The position numbers were made by a program, and so were the translations under genes. From Azadirachta indica (Eukaryota; Streptophyta; Magnoliopsida; Sapindales; Meliaceae), in NCBI GenBank assembly GCA_022749755.1, contig CM040452.1:18370350-18434349 (forward strand): DNA of 64,000 nucleotides. The letters run 5' to 3'. Each line of letters starts with the position of its first letter. Positions within the stretch are counted from its first letter, which is position 1. The notes under the pieces are model-generated. The model did not search any database, was not told the DNA's origin, and saw only the letters and a list, made by a program, of their open reading frames with translations. This document shows, piece by piece, positions 11,678 through 22,211 of this stretch.

Positions 11678-14600
11678 ATGGAGGATCGAGTGAAGCAATT
11701 AGAAGATATAGTGGAATCTCTTGCAGCTGGCCAAAAAGAATTAATGACTAACCAAAATGAGCTTTTGACTTATCTCATAGATAGAATGGGGAAATTGAGT
11801 CAACAAATTTCTAGAAAAGCCCATGCAGAGAAGGATGAAAATTCTACTCACAGATTTCAGAGTCGTAATGATCATTGCTCTTCTTTAAGAGGCGCAGGTT
11901 CCTTTCATGCATTTATTCCTAAGACTGTGACATTGAATTTTCCAAAATATGAGGGAAGTGACAATCTTATAAAGTGGATTTGTAAAGCAGAAAAATTTTT
12001 CACACTTCATGAGATTGCAGAATTAGATAAAGTCACACTAACCTCTTTCTATTTGGGTGGAGATGTTGATTTATGGTTTCAAATAATGGAACAAGAACTT
12101 ATTTACATTACTTGGCAAGATTTCAAGCATGGAATTCAATCTAGGTTCGGTTCCAATCAATTTGAAGATCATTTTGGTGAGTTAATTAAACTATGACAAG
12201 TGGGCTCTGTGATAGACTACAAAAGCAAGTTTGAACGGTTGTTAGTTAAGATTAGTTCTCTAACACAGGAGAAAAAGGTGAGTTATTTTCTTGTTGGATT
12301 GAAAGATAGTATTTGGACAGATGTATAAGCAAATAGACCCACAACACTTACTATGGCAATCGGACTAGCCAAGTTGTACGAAGCTTGTGATAATGTGTAA
12401 AGGAAACCATCGACTTAAGCTCCTCGGCCCATGCTTCCTCCGTGAACAAATTTTGGAATCTAATAGCACAAGCTTGCACCAACTTCAACTACTCCAAAAG
12501 AATTAACTGAATAAAGAAAGAAAGGATTATGCTTCCATTGCAATGCAAGTATAGCCCAGGCCAAATTGCCCAAAACTCTTCAAAATAAAAGCTTGTTGTG
12601 GTGTAGATAATGAAGATGTAGAGATGGAAATTGAAGATGACATAGAAAAATCAGTCCCAAAAATATCTTCACATACGATGGCAGGATTAGAAACACCAAA
12701 AACCATGAAAGTTTGGGGCAGACTCATGGGACAACCTGTGATGTTTCTAGTTGACTCAGGAAGCACCCATAACTTCATAAATTCATAAGTTGTATAACGA
12801 TTGAATTTGTGACCAGATGCTGATGGGAAACTGAAAGTCTTAGTGGCTTCAAGCCAGAAACTTCTGAGTCCAGGCAAGTGCACTCAAGTACTTATCAAGC
12901 TTCAAAAGATTCCATTTGCAGCAGATTTCTTCATTCTACCTTTTGAGGGCTATGATGTGGTGCTTGGCACCCAATGGTTGCGTACTTTGGGCCCTATACA
13001 GTGGGGCTTCAAGAAGTTACTTGTAAAGTTCTCAAAACACAACGAGGTGGTAATATTGTGTGAAATTACAAATCTAGACAATAAAATTATTTCCAATCCT
13101 TTGACTAGAGTTACTAAATCACAACATGAAGTTGCTTTGCAACTAATTAGCAACGAAGAAGTTATTGGCAAAACTAATTCACTCCAAGATCCAATTCAGC
13201 AGTTACTGCAAGAATATCAAGAAGTCTTGACTAAACCTGTAGGACTTCCACCTTCACGAAATCATGATCATCACATTACTCTGCTTCCAAGCCATGAACC
13301 AGTAGCAATATGACCATACTACTACCCTTATTGCCAAAAGAATGAGATTAAAAGACTGGTTCGGGAAATGCTAGCTGCAAGAACCATTCGACCTAGTACA
13401 AGTCTATACTCTTCTCCTGTATTGTTGGTAAAAAAAAATATGATGGTTCATGAAGAATATGTGTAGACTATCGAGCTTTGAACAAAATCACCATAAAAGA
13501 TAAGTTTCTGATACCAGTTATTGATGAGCTTCTAGATGAGCTAACTGGTGCAAATTACTTCGCCAAACTAAACCTCAAATTTGGTTATCACCAAATATGT
13601 ATGCGTGTTGATGACATTAAGAAAACAACATTTTGAATACATCATAGCCACTATGAAGTTTCAGTAATGCCACTTGGACTTACCAATGCTCCTTCAACTT
13701 TTCAAGCACTAATGAATTAGGTATTCCAAAGTTATTTACAAAAATTTGTATTACTATTTTTTGATGATATAGTAAAATATAATAGAAATTGGGATACTTG
13801 CTTACAACATTTGAGAGTGGTTTTTGATCTGCTACAAGCTAATAAGTTGAAGATTAAAGTGGAGAAATGCCAATTCGGGAAATAACAGGTGCAATATTTG
13901 GGGCACTTGATCTCTAACCAAGGAGTAACGGTTTACCCTTTGAAAGTGGAGGTAATGTTGTCATAGCTCAAGCCCTTAAATGTCAAAGTGATGCGTGGGT
14001 TTTTAGGACTTATTGGCTACTATCGAAAGTTCATCCAAAATTATAGCAAGATAACTACTCCTCTCACTAAAATGTTGAAACAAAATTCGTTCAAATAGAG
14101 TGCTATATCTAAAGCAACATTAAAAAGGCTTAAAATAGTAATGCCACAAGCTCTGATATTGTCTTTGTCTGATTTCTCAAAAATATTTTTTTGTGGAATG
14201 TGATGCTTCTGGTGTTGGAGCAGGAGATGTTCTACATCAAGGAAGACCAATAGCATTTTTTAGTCAAGCTCTTCATAGAAAAAACCTTTTTCTTTCAACT
14301 TATGAGAAGGAAATATTGGCTCTTGTCCTTGCTGTTCAAAAATAGAGGCCTTATTTGCTAGGAAGGAAATTTATTATGCGAACTGACCACCAAAGTCTTA
14401 AGCATTTATGGTCTCAAAAAATCACTACCATGGCTCAACAACGATGGCTATATAAATTGACGGCTTATGACTTTCAGGTAGAGTACAAAAAAAGAGAAGA
14501 AAACATAGTAGCTAATACTCTTTCTCGGCGACATAAAATTGAAACATATTCGGGAACTTCGCTTGCTTTGACTCAATTATTGTCACACTGGTTAGAAGCC

Positions 14601-16010
14601 ATTAAAAAAGAAGTTGCAACTAATCCTACTCTTCAAGCCTTATGAATAAGGATCTAGAATGGTGAAGTAGTAAGTCCTTGGAAAGAAGTTTATGGAATTC
14701 TTTTGTTCAAAGATCAAATCTATCTTGTTCCTGAATAACAACTTATAACTACTATAATTAACGAGTTTTATGGTAGCACATATAAAGGTTATGTTAAGAC
14801 CCTCCAACGAATAAAATCAAATTTCTATTGGCAACGGATGAGGTAACAAATAAAGGCTTTTATTCGGAGCTGTAATACATGCCAATGACATAAAGTTAAA
14901 CATTCAGCACTATTAAGACTATTACAACCACTTGCAATTCCCTCTCAAATTTGGAAAGACATATCAATGGACTTTGTTGAAAGTCTCCCTCCTTTATAGG
15001 GTAAAACCACCATTCTTGTAGTGATTGATCGTTTATCAAAATATGTCCCTTTTCTTCCTCTTTCTCCTCCTTACACAGCAATAGATGTAGTTTGATTATT
15101 TTCTAACAACATTTTCAAGTTGCATATATTACCTAAGTCAATTGTTTGTGATTAGGATCCAACTTTTACTGGCATGTTTTGGAGAGAATTATTCCGTTTG
15201 AATGAAACTTCCTTTAATTTCAATTCGAGTTACCATCCACAAACAGATGGACAAAGTTAAGTTGTTTATCGAACCTTAGAGATTTATCTTTGATGTTTCA
15301 CTAGTTCACAACCAAAAGAATGGATGAAATGGTTGCTTTAGGCTGAATTTTGTTATAATACTAGTTGGCATTCGACAATTTGAAAAACACCTTTTGAGAT
15401 TGTTTATGGGAGAACTCCACGTTGATTAATTGGCTACATTCTTGGAACAGCAAGGGTAGAATCTATTGAGAAGGAACTACTTTCTTGTGATCAAATTTTG
15501 AAAGAGGTGCGAGATCACGTAACAAAAGCTCAAGCCAAAATAAAGAAGCTATATAATTCTAAGCACAGTGAACGAGAGTTTCAAGTGGGTGACTTTGTCT
15601 ATTTTAAGTTGCAACCGTATAGACAAATATCTGTTACCTTAAGGAAAAATTACAAACTTTCTGCACTACTATGGTCCTTTTAAAGTAATTGAAAAAATTA
15701 GACAGGTTGCTTACAAGCTGAAATTACCTTCTACTTCAAAGCGTCACCCTGTTTTTCATGTTTCTCAGCTTAAAAAGAAAATTGGTGATGGACAAATAGT
15801 ATTACAAACATTGCAATATATTGCCCAAGATGATTCCTTAACATCTTTTCCTCAAGTGATTCTAAATCGCCGAGTTTGGAAAGGAAAATATGAGGTTCTT
15901 ATTCATTGAAAAGAGTGGGTTGTCTCCTACAGATGCAACCTGGGAGCTTTAAGAAACCATCAAGAAGCGTTTACAGATTTTTACCTCGAGGATAAGGTGA
16001 TTTCTTAGGA
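11678..16010 (+). pseudogene. chromovirus gag-pol with chromodomain, broken
   Basis: Gag opens MEDRVKQLEDIVESLAAGQK and runs 172 codons to a TGA. Downstream are an aspartic protease with VDSGSTHNFI near 12748-12777; reverse transcriptase 13320-13960 with FFDDI near 13757-13771; RNase H 14190-14540 (ECDASGVGAG, TDHQSLKHL); integrase 14760-15690; and a chromodomain-like tail 15850-15960 with EWVVS and, after a frame slip, DATWE. In reverse transcriptase block A the codon at 13571-13573 gives Asn where this family has a catalytic Asp. The integrase zinc-binding histidines near 14770-14790 appear as Tyr. Many stops are TGA, TAA or TAG where Arg, Gln or Trp is expected. Confidence 0.9.
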
Positions 16011-16042
16011 GGACGAGATGATTTCTTAGGGGGACGTGAGCT

Positions 16043-16421
16043 TGTTGCATGTGTGCATAGCTAAAACATGAAAGAAAGACCAGCCGAGTGACTCACTTGG
16101 AGTTAACTCAGTGATATTGCATGACATGATGTGAAAAACCTAAGAGATAATGGATAACACATGCTAGAAGACCAAGTAATTGAATTGACTCATTCTTATC
16201 AAATATCAATATTTAATCATTATCTATTTCCTTAATTATAGTGGTAGTTTCTATTTTATTGGATGATTGGTATTTTTTGTATTTAAAGAGCCATGGATTA
16301 AGGAATAAAAGTGTGAAGAAACCTATTTGAAAATTGCTTGGGAGGTGTTAGCCCGTCAAAGTGCTAACTTTCACTCTTCAGTTTTTTTATGAATAATAGT
16401 CCAAAAGCTTGTGTTGTAATA
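16043..16421 (+). repeat. gypsy 3' LTR
   Basis: Second LTR copy, about 90 percent like the first by eye. Its end reads GTAATA where the first reads GTAACA, so the terminal CA has become TA. Confidence 0.88.
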
Positions 16422-18089
16422 GGATGTACAAAAGACAATAATCCAGATAATGTATTCGAATTAAAATCAAGTGACTTGAGTAAACCCACATAACTTGAGA
16501 ATTTCCCCATAGATTTGGTTGTGAGAGAGATTTAAAACTGATTAATTGGTAATGAGATTTCCATAGGGTATAGTGTCTATAATTCCTGAGTTGGACATGT
16601 CAAAAAAGCTCAAATCCTTTTAATGAGTCAAGCCAAGATGGAACTGAGGGCCTAAATTACAAGGACTTAATATTAATACTTGGATCAATTTAAAAGGAGG
16701 AATCAATAAGGAATGACTTTCAGCATTAGTGAATTCCCGTATCTGTGAAATACTAGCAAGCTTGTGAGATTGGCAAAATGAATTTCAGAAAGTGTTCCTT
16801 TAATTTGTTAATGGAAAGAAATATAACTTTCAAGAACAAAAGCCTTACAAAAGACGATGGGATGTGACCAGAAGTCATGTCGTCTTTTAGAAAATGAGTC
16901 CGTAGATGTTTGAATTTCTCAAGTTGATTGCCACTTAAATCAATATACTTATCACATCAGAGATACATTCTGAAAAAATATCTAAAACGTCAGATATCCC
17001 TTAACTCATTTTGGCAGCCTTAGCACGGACCTCAAGTTACAAAGTTCACTTAATGATATGGGGATTCCCCTTTCAATTTCATTGTATGAGAGACCGAGTT
17101 CTTTGATAGATATCAGGTTTCTCAGAGCACTTGAAATTGTACCTTGCAATTTATTATTAGCAAGAGAAAGGTAAGCAAGACAGCTAAATTTATACAGCTA
17201 GTTCGGGATATTGAAGAACTGAAAAAATTAAAAGATAAATCAATGTGCTTAACAGAAGAAAAGTTTTGAAGTCCATCAGAGATTGGACCTCAAAAATTAA
17301 TATAGCTTAAATCAAGAGAGACTAAACGACTAAGACCAAAAGCTCAACTAGGCATCAAGAAGTCATAAAATCCATTGCGATAAAGATCAAGGACGGCAAG
17401 AGATAAGATATTAGAGGCTACAATCTGACAATTTTAACACTTGTAAAGAAGGGAGCAACTTTGTCACTGACAGCTAGTCAAAGGCTCTACTGAGGTTCAC
17501 ACCACTTAAATTAAGGTGCTTTTGCAAAGAAAGATCAGATAACCAAGAAAATTTTTCCAAATATAACTAAGGCAAACCAGAACTACTATTATTGAGGTCA
17601 AGATATTGTAGATTAGAGAGGTTTCAAGTTGGTGAGGAATCATTCCCCTAAATCCAGACATGGAGAGATAAATGTATCTTAGATTCTCCATGGAACCAAG
17701 AAATCCAGGAGTTCGAGAATCCAAGAGTCCGCGCAAGTTCCTTCAAAATCATTACGACTTATGTTCAGATAAACCAAATGCTTATAAGATCAAACACAGA
17801 GGGATTTATCTTACCAATCAACTTTGACTCGTAGGAACCTTCTTCACCATCCATGAAAGGATTTCTGAGGTAGAGTTCAAGGACTTGGCCTGTGGAGTTA
17901 CTGCAGATAACACCAGGGCATGCACAACAATTGCCATCACATTACTCCAAGAGGCAAGTCGGTTTGTAGGAGGATCTTTGAGATCTTGCTTGAACCTTAA
18001 AAGTGCTTGCCATCAGATTACCGAAGCTACTTTTGATGGTTGCTAGACCAAGTAATCAAAGGAAAAAGAATTGCAACAGCAAGTTTCAT

Positions 18090-19311
18090 GATTGGTTTGA
18101 TAAGCAAATAGAAATGTGCTTGAGAGAATGGTACAATCATTAGCCTGCTGTTTATAATGTTGTCACTATTTGGAAAATTTTCACAATCTAAATCGCATGC
18201 ATTTGACCGCACAGTATAGTGGGATCAAATCTTCTTTGGAAAGGTTGCTAGTATCTTTTCTTGATCATTAATTTCTATGGCAGTATATTTAGTGCGGATT
18301 TAAGTAATAGTATTGAATTGTTTAATTATATTAATTATGTACTTTTTTCAAATTATATCATATAAAAGGTGGATGCCTTCGTTGAAGTCATTCTCAAAGT
18401 TCTATACTGGAAGGGTAAGACAAATTAATTTCACTGTGAATATTAATTACTAACACAAGCAAATAAGCAATTGGCTTTAGAAAAATCCATAATCGTGCTT
18501 CCAATGCGCCACAAGCGCAAATGCATGGTGGCTAACGCACCAGTGCACTAACCAGTGCGATCATTTACTTGCTTTAATTATACAGAGAGTTGTGCGTCTA
18601 ATGATTTAGATTGTTAATTAGCGCTCAGGAAACCTTTTTTCCCATATGCAAAGAATTGCCTATATATCAATTTACACATTTGGAAACTGCTTAAATTAAA
18701 GATTCAGTCGACGTTTCAGGATTATGATACTTTTGGCCTCGTTTTTGATCAAATACATTGCACCTATTATGCAGGATCATGATACCTGTGGCCTTTATGG
18801 TGTTGGCTTGGCTAGATTAGAACTGAGAAGTAAATGCAGACGATATGCAAGAGAAAACAAAAGAAAAGATTAAATCTAGATTTTAGCTGAAGAGTTGTTT
18901 GAAAAGGATGAGAAAAACAGTTAAGCCTAAAATAAGTATATCTTGTCTAGCTATATATCTTATTTTAGTAAACTTGACTGATTCCTTTTGCTGTCCGAAT
19001 TTCAAGGTGCCTCTCGAGAGATGAAGTAATACAATGATTACAGGGAAAACGATTTGTTTTCTCCTGAGAAACCAGAAGAATTTTTCAGTTCTTCCCTGGC
19101 AAAAGGTTTCCAAAGTTCAATCGGCAGATCCATTTCTCAGATTTTTCAATCGATTCATTAATAATTCTTGAATTCTTTATTGATTCTGAACTACATATAT
19201 AACATGATACTTGTTGTATATTCATATAGTTATGGATTGCGTTCAAGATTGTGATGGTTGTTGAATCTGAGGATGGTGGTCGGATTGAAGTGGAAAACTG
19301 AAGAGGTCAAG
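18090..19311. other. Intergenic: RLP-pseudogene upstream DNA and kinase 5' region
   Basis: The first 500 bp match the intact RLP upstream region. The remainder is AT-rich and probably holds the promoter and 5' UTR of the kinase at 19312. No separate gene is seen. Confidence 0.6.
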
Positions 19312-21154
19312 ATGGGCTGCTTCCATTATTGTTGTGTTTCAAACGATAAACTCAGCAGAAAATCCTTAAAGAAAAGTGTCAAGGCCTATCGCGATGCCAA
19401 AAATTTAACCTCCTTTGCTAACATCTCCTTTAAAACTGGTATAATTATTTACAGTATATTCTCATATCCTGTTAGGAATTTTAGATCATCAAGATCATTC
19501 TGTTGCCGATGTATCTTTCTGTTTTTTCTTCTCTTTTTGCAAAAATTAATGGTCTTTGGTATGGCTTTTGTATTCTGTAAAATGGGAATTTTCTCATGTT
19601 TTATGAAAATTTCCGGAAAAAAAAAAAAAACCAGGAATGTAAAGGTCTAAACAGTGGAAATCTAATTGGGACTTTTTTTTTTCCCCTGCAGAAAGTAGCA
19701 AACACAGATACATAAATGAAGAATTAAAAAAAATTGGAAAAGGGAATATTACTGCTAAGATTTTCTCATATCGTGAGCTAACTGCGGCAACATCAAACTT
19801 CAACCCTGAGAATCTGCTGGGCGAAGGAGGTTTTGGGAGGGTGTACAGAGGAAAGCTCGACAACCCAAATCAAGTACCTCTCTCATCTATCTCCTCTGCA
19901 AGTTCTTTTTTCGGATAGAAAGTAAAAAATCATTTGTGCAAAGATGAGTTAGTGGTCGTTTAGTATGATTCTAAACTGACTCAAGAGTTCTTTTAATATT
20001 CTTGCTGTGTGTTTTGGCATTCAGGCTGTTGCTGTTAAGCAACTCGACAGGAATGGATTTCAAGGAAATAGAGAATTTCTTGTAGAGGTTCTGATGTTGA
20101 GTCTGCTTCACCACACTAACCTTGTCAGTTTGGTTGGATATTGTGCCGATGGAGATCAAAGAATTTTAGTTTATGAGTACATGCCCAACGGCTCCTTAGA
20201 AGATCACCTTCTTGGTATGTACAAAGTTATTTCCTCAACAAATAATTTTACAAGAAATAGTCTTTTGCGAATCTTCACATTTTCTTTAGAAAGAGAAAAA
20301 AAAAAAAAAAAAAGGACTATCTACTTTGATTGACATCCTGGTTGGTTAAACTTTTGGTTCTTCTAGATTTACCACCAGGGAGACCAGCCTTGGATTGGAA
20401 TACCAGGATGAAAATTGCAGAAGGTGCAGCAAAAGGACTCGAATACCTGCATGAAACAGCGAATCCTCCAGTGATATACCGCGATTTCAAAGCGTCAAAT
20501 GTACTTTTAGATAAAGATTTCAATCCGAAACTATCAGATTTTGGACTAGCAAAGCTTGGACCAACTGGAGATAAAACTCATGTCTCCACCAGAGTGATGG
20601 GCACTTATGGATATTGTGCACCCGAGTATGCCTTGACTGGCCAATTGACAACCAAATCCGATGTTTATAGCTTTGGTGTTGTATTCCTGGAGATAATCAC
20701 AGGCAGAAGAGTCATTGACAACTCCAGACCAACCGAAGAACAAAATCTAGTTACTTGGGTATGTGTGTATATGTTTACTGGAAAAATGCTCTTAAAGGTT
20801 CCAAAACCATCGCAGGATTGGCAGCCATAATAATACTACTTATGGCATTTGGTTTTGCAGGCAACACCACTGTTCAAAGACAGAAGAAAATTCACATTAA
20901 TGGCAGATCCATTGCTAGAAGGAGACTACCCAATAAAGGGATTGTACCAAGCACTTGCAGTGGCAGCAATGTGTCTGCAAGAAGAAGCTGGAACCCGGCC
21001 ATTGATGAGCGACGTCGTAACGGCTCTAGAGTATTTAGCTAACAAGAGAGAGGAGGCAGGTATCGAAGACATTGTGAATTCTAGCCCTCCTGAAAGATTT
21101 AGTGAAGAACTTGCAGAAATAAATAGGCGGGAACGGGATGGCGTTGAGGGATAG
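19312..21154 (+). CDS. Receptor-like cytoplasmic kinase, RLCK-VII / PBL23-like
   Basis: Five exons: 19312-19438, 19692-19873, 20025-20214, 20367-20758, 20861-21154. All junctions are GT..AG and frame-consistent, giving 394 residues. The start MGCFHYCC is a typical myristoylation/palmitoylation signal, which is why this ATG is chosen over an in-frame one upstream at 19273; the kinase is probably tethered to the plasma membrane. Kinase motifs in order: [11 protein letters not shown] (Gly loop), VAVKQL (catalytic Lys), YRDFKASN (the HRD-equivalent, with the Tyr usual in RLCK-VII), DFGLAKLG, then [10 protein letters not shown] and SDVYSFGVV. The C-terminal tail is short. The family relays signals from surface immune and developmental receptors. 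It resembles PBL23-26 more than BIK1 (from memory). All catalytic residues are present. Its position next to an RLP pair is suggestive but proves no functional link. Confidence 0.93.
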
Positions 21155-22211
21155 CAGAAGGAGAAAACAAAACAATGTTCATGGAGCTTATAAGCACTGG
21201 TTTTTACTTTTTATGGAGTTCCTTTTTCATGTTGCATTGTAAATCAATCCCCATTACCATTAATTTAATTGTTTCTAGCTTATTGAAAAATTTCTTTTTG
21301 GTCGGAAAAACAGAAGCAAAACAACTGGAGCAATTTACGTAATGGCCCTTAATATAATTAATGTAATGGAATTATTAGAATCCTGTGGCCAACATATGAT
21401 TTCTAATATTGGAACAATAAACAAAGTTTTTACTCAACGTTAGAAAGATAAAAATAAACAAATGGAAGCATGAAATTAAATTAGTGATATAAAATTGTAA
21501 TTAGTAATAAATTATTCCTTTGTAATTAATTGATAAATTTGATAAACAAGTGACTGTCATAAGCGCAAAGAAAGAACTCAACTCCTACCAGTTAATGAGA
21601 CCTGAATTTACATCCTCAATTTTATCACCTAGGCATTGGTAGCTGTTTAAATGAAGGACATGAAAAGATTTCTAAAAATTCGGAGTGTTAATTAGTTTGA
21701 TTATAAAATTATTAGAGATAATAGCATAATTTTTGGGTTTGAAAATTTTTTAAAAAAATTTAATTAAGGATTACATTTAACATATCCTAATTTTTAGAAA
21801 AAAAAAAGACACAGAACGAGGAGAAAATATAAAGGAGGGTTTTAGCCTCCTTTAAATGTCGCCACGTGGTAAAACAACAGTAGTCAATGCAGACAAATAT
21901 TTGCCAGCTAATATTAATACTAAAAAAAATAATAAAAAAGAAAAAGAAAAACTGACGACGCACCCGCCCAGTAATGAAAGGGTTTTAGCCTTTTCCTGGC
22001 TTCGTTTCGCTTTGACTCTTGATGCCCACGCTCTGTTTCTTCTGCATTTCAGCTTCAGATACAGCCACAGACCAGCCACTCTCTTAAACCCCATCCTCAA
22101 AATCCAATCTTTTTTAACACTGCTACCCTCTTTAAACCCTTCAAAACGGCTCTTGCAAGCACTCACATTAGCAACAAGCTCTTGCATAGCAGGAGAGTTG
22201 CAGACTTGACG
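21155..22211. other. Kinase 3' UTR and polymerase promoter region
   Basis: Non-coding, AT-rich. The kinase 3' UTR probably ends before about 21300. The segment near 21840-22200 is richer in GC and pyrimidines and looks like the promoter/5' UTR of the polymerase gene. It includes GCCACGTGG at 21860-21868, a G-box core. Confidence 0.5.
21860..21868. promoter_or_regulatory. G-box-like element upstream of organellar DNA polymerase
   Basis: GCCACGTGG contains the palindromic CACGTG core bound by plant bZIP and bHLH factors. It lies about 345 bp upstream of the polymerase ATG. Function is inferred from the motif only. Confidence 0.35.

Larger units (their letters stand above)
11281..16421 (+). mobile_element. 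Ty3/gypsy chromovirus LTR retrotransposon, decayed
   Basis: About 5.1 kb with direct LTRs of 375 and 379 bp, both beginning TGTTGCATGTGTG. The primer-binding site follows the left LTR. A purine tract (CTTAGGGGGACGTGAGC) precedes the right LTR. The interior order is gag, protease, reverse transcriptase, RNase H, integrase, chromodomain, which defines a chromovirus. The flanks are AAATG on the left and GGATG on the right, a possible 5-bp target duplication with two purine transitions. It is inserted in the RLP pseudogene, whose alignment to the intact gene resumes on either side. Multiple stops make it non-autonomous. Confidence 0.92.
10862..18089 (-). pseudogene. RLP pseudogene, split by a gypsy element
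   Basis: A second RLP copy in two pieces, 18089-16422 (5' part) and 11280-10862 (3' part), separated by a chromovirus. It starts MKLAVAILFP and follows the intact gene through the LRRNT cap and most LRRs, for example the PHQLGNLSNLQHLDL region near 17630 and FWESHH-type LRRs near 16560. The copy has many stops and indels. It ends near 10862 at a position matching about 890 of the intact gene, so the last repeats, acidic stretch and membrane helix (roughly 260 residues) are missing. Its upstream region is also shared with the intact gene. It is best read as a tandem duplicate that decayed; whether it was already broken when the retroelement entered is unknown. Confidence 0.88.

Noticed and set aside
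19273..19311. Upstream in-frame ATG for the RLCK
   Set aside because: It would bury the MGCFHYCC acylation signal, which is conserved at the N-terminus in this kinase family.
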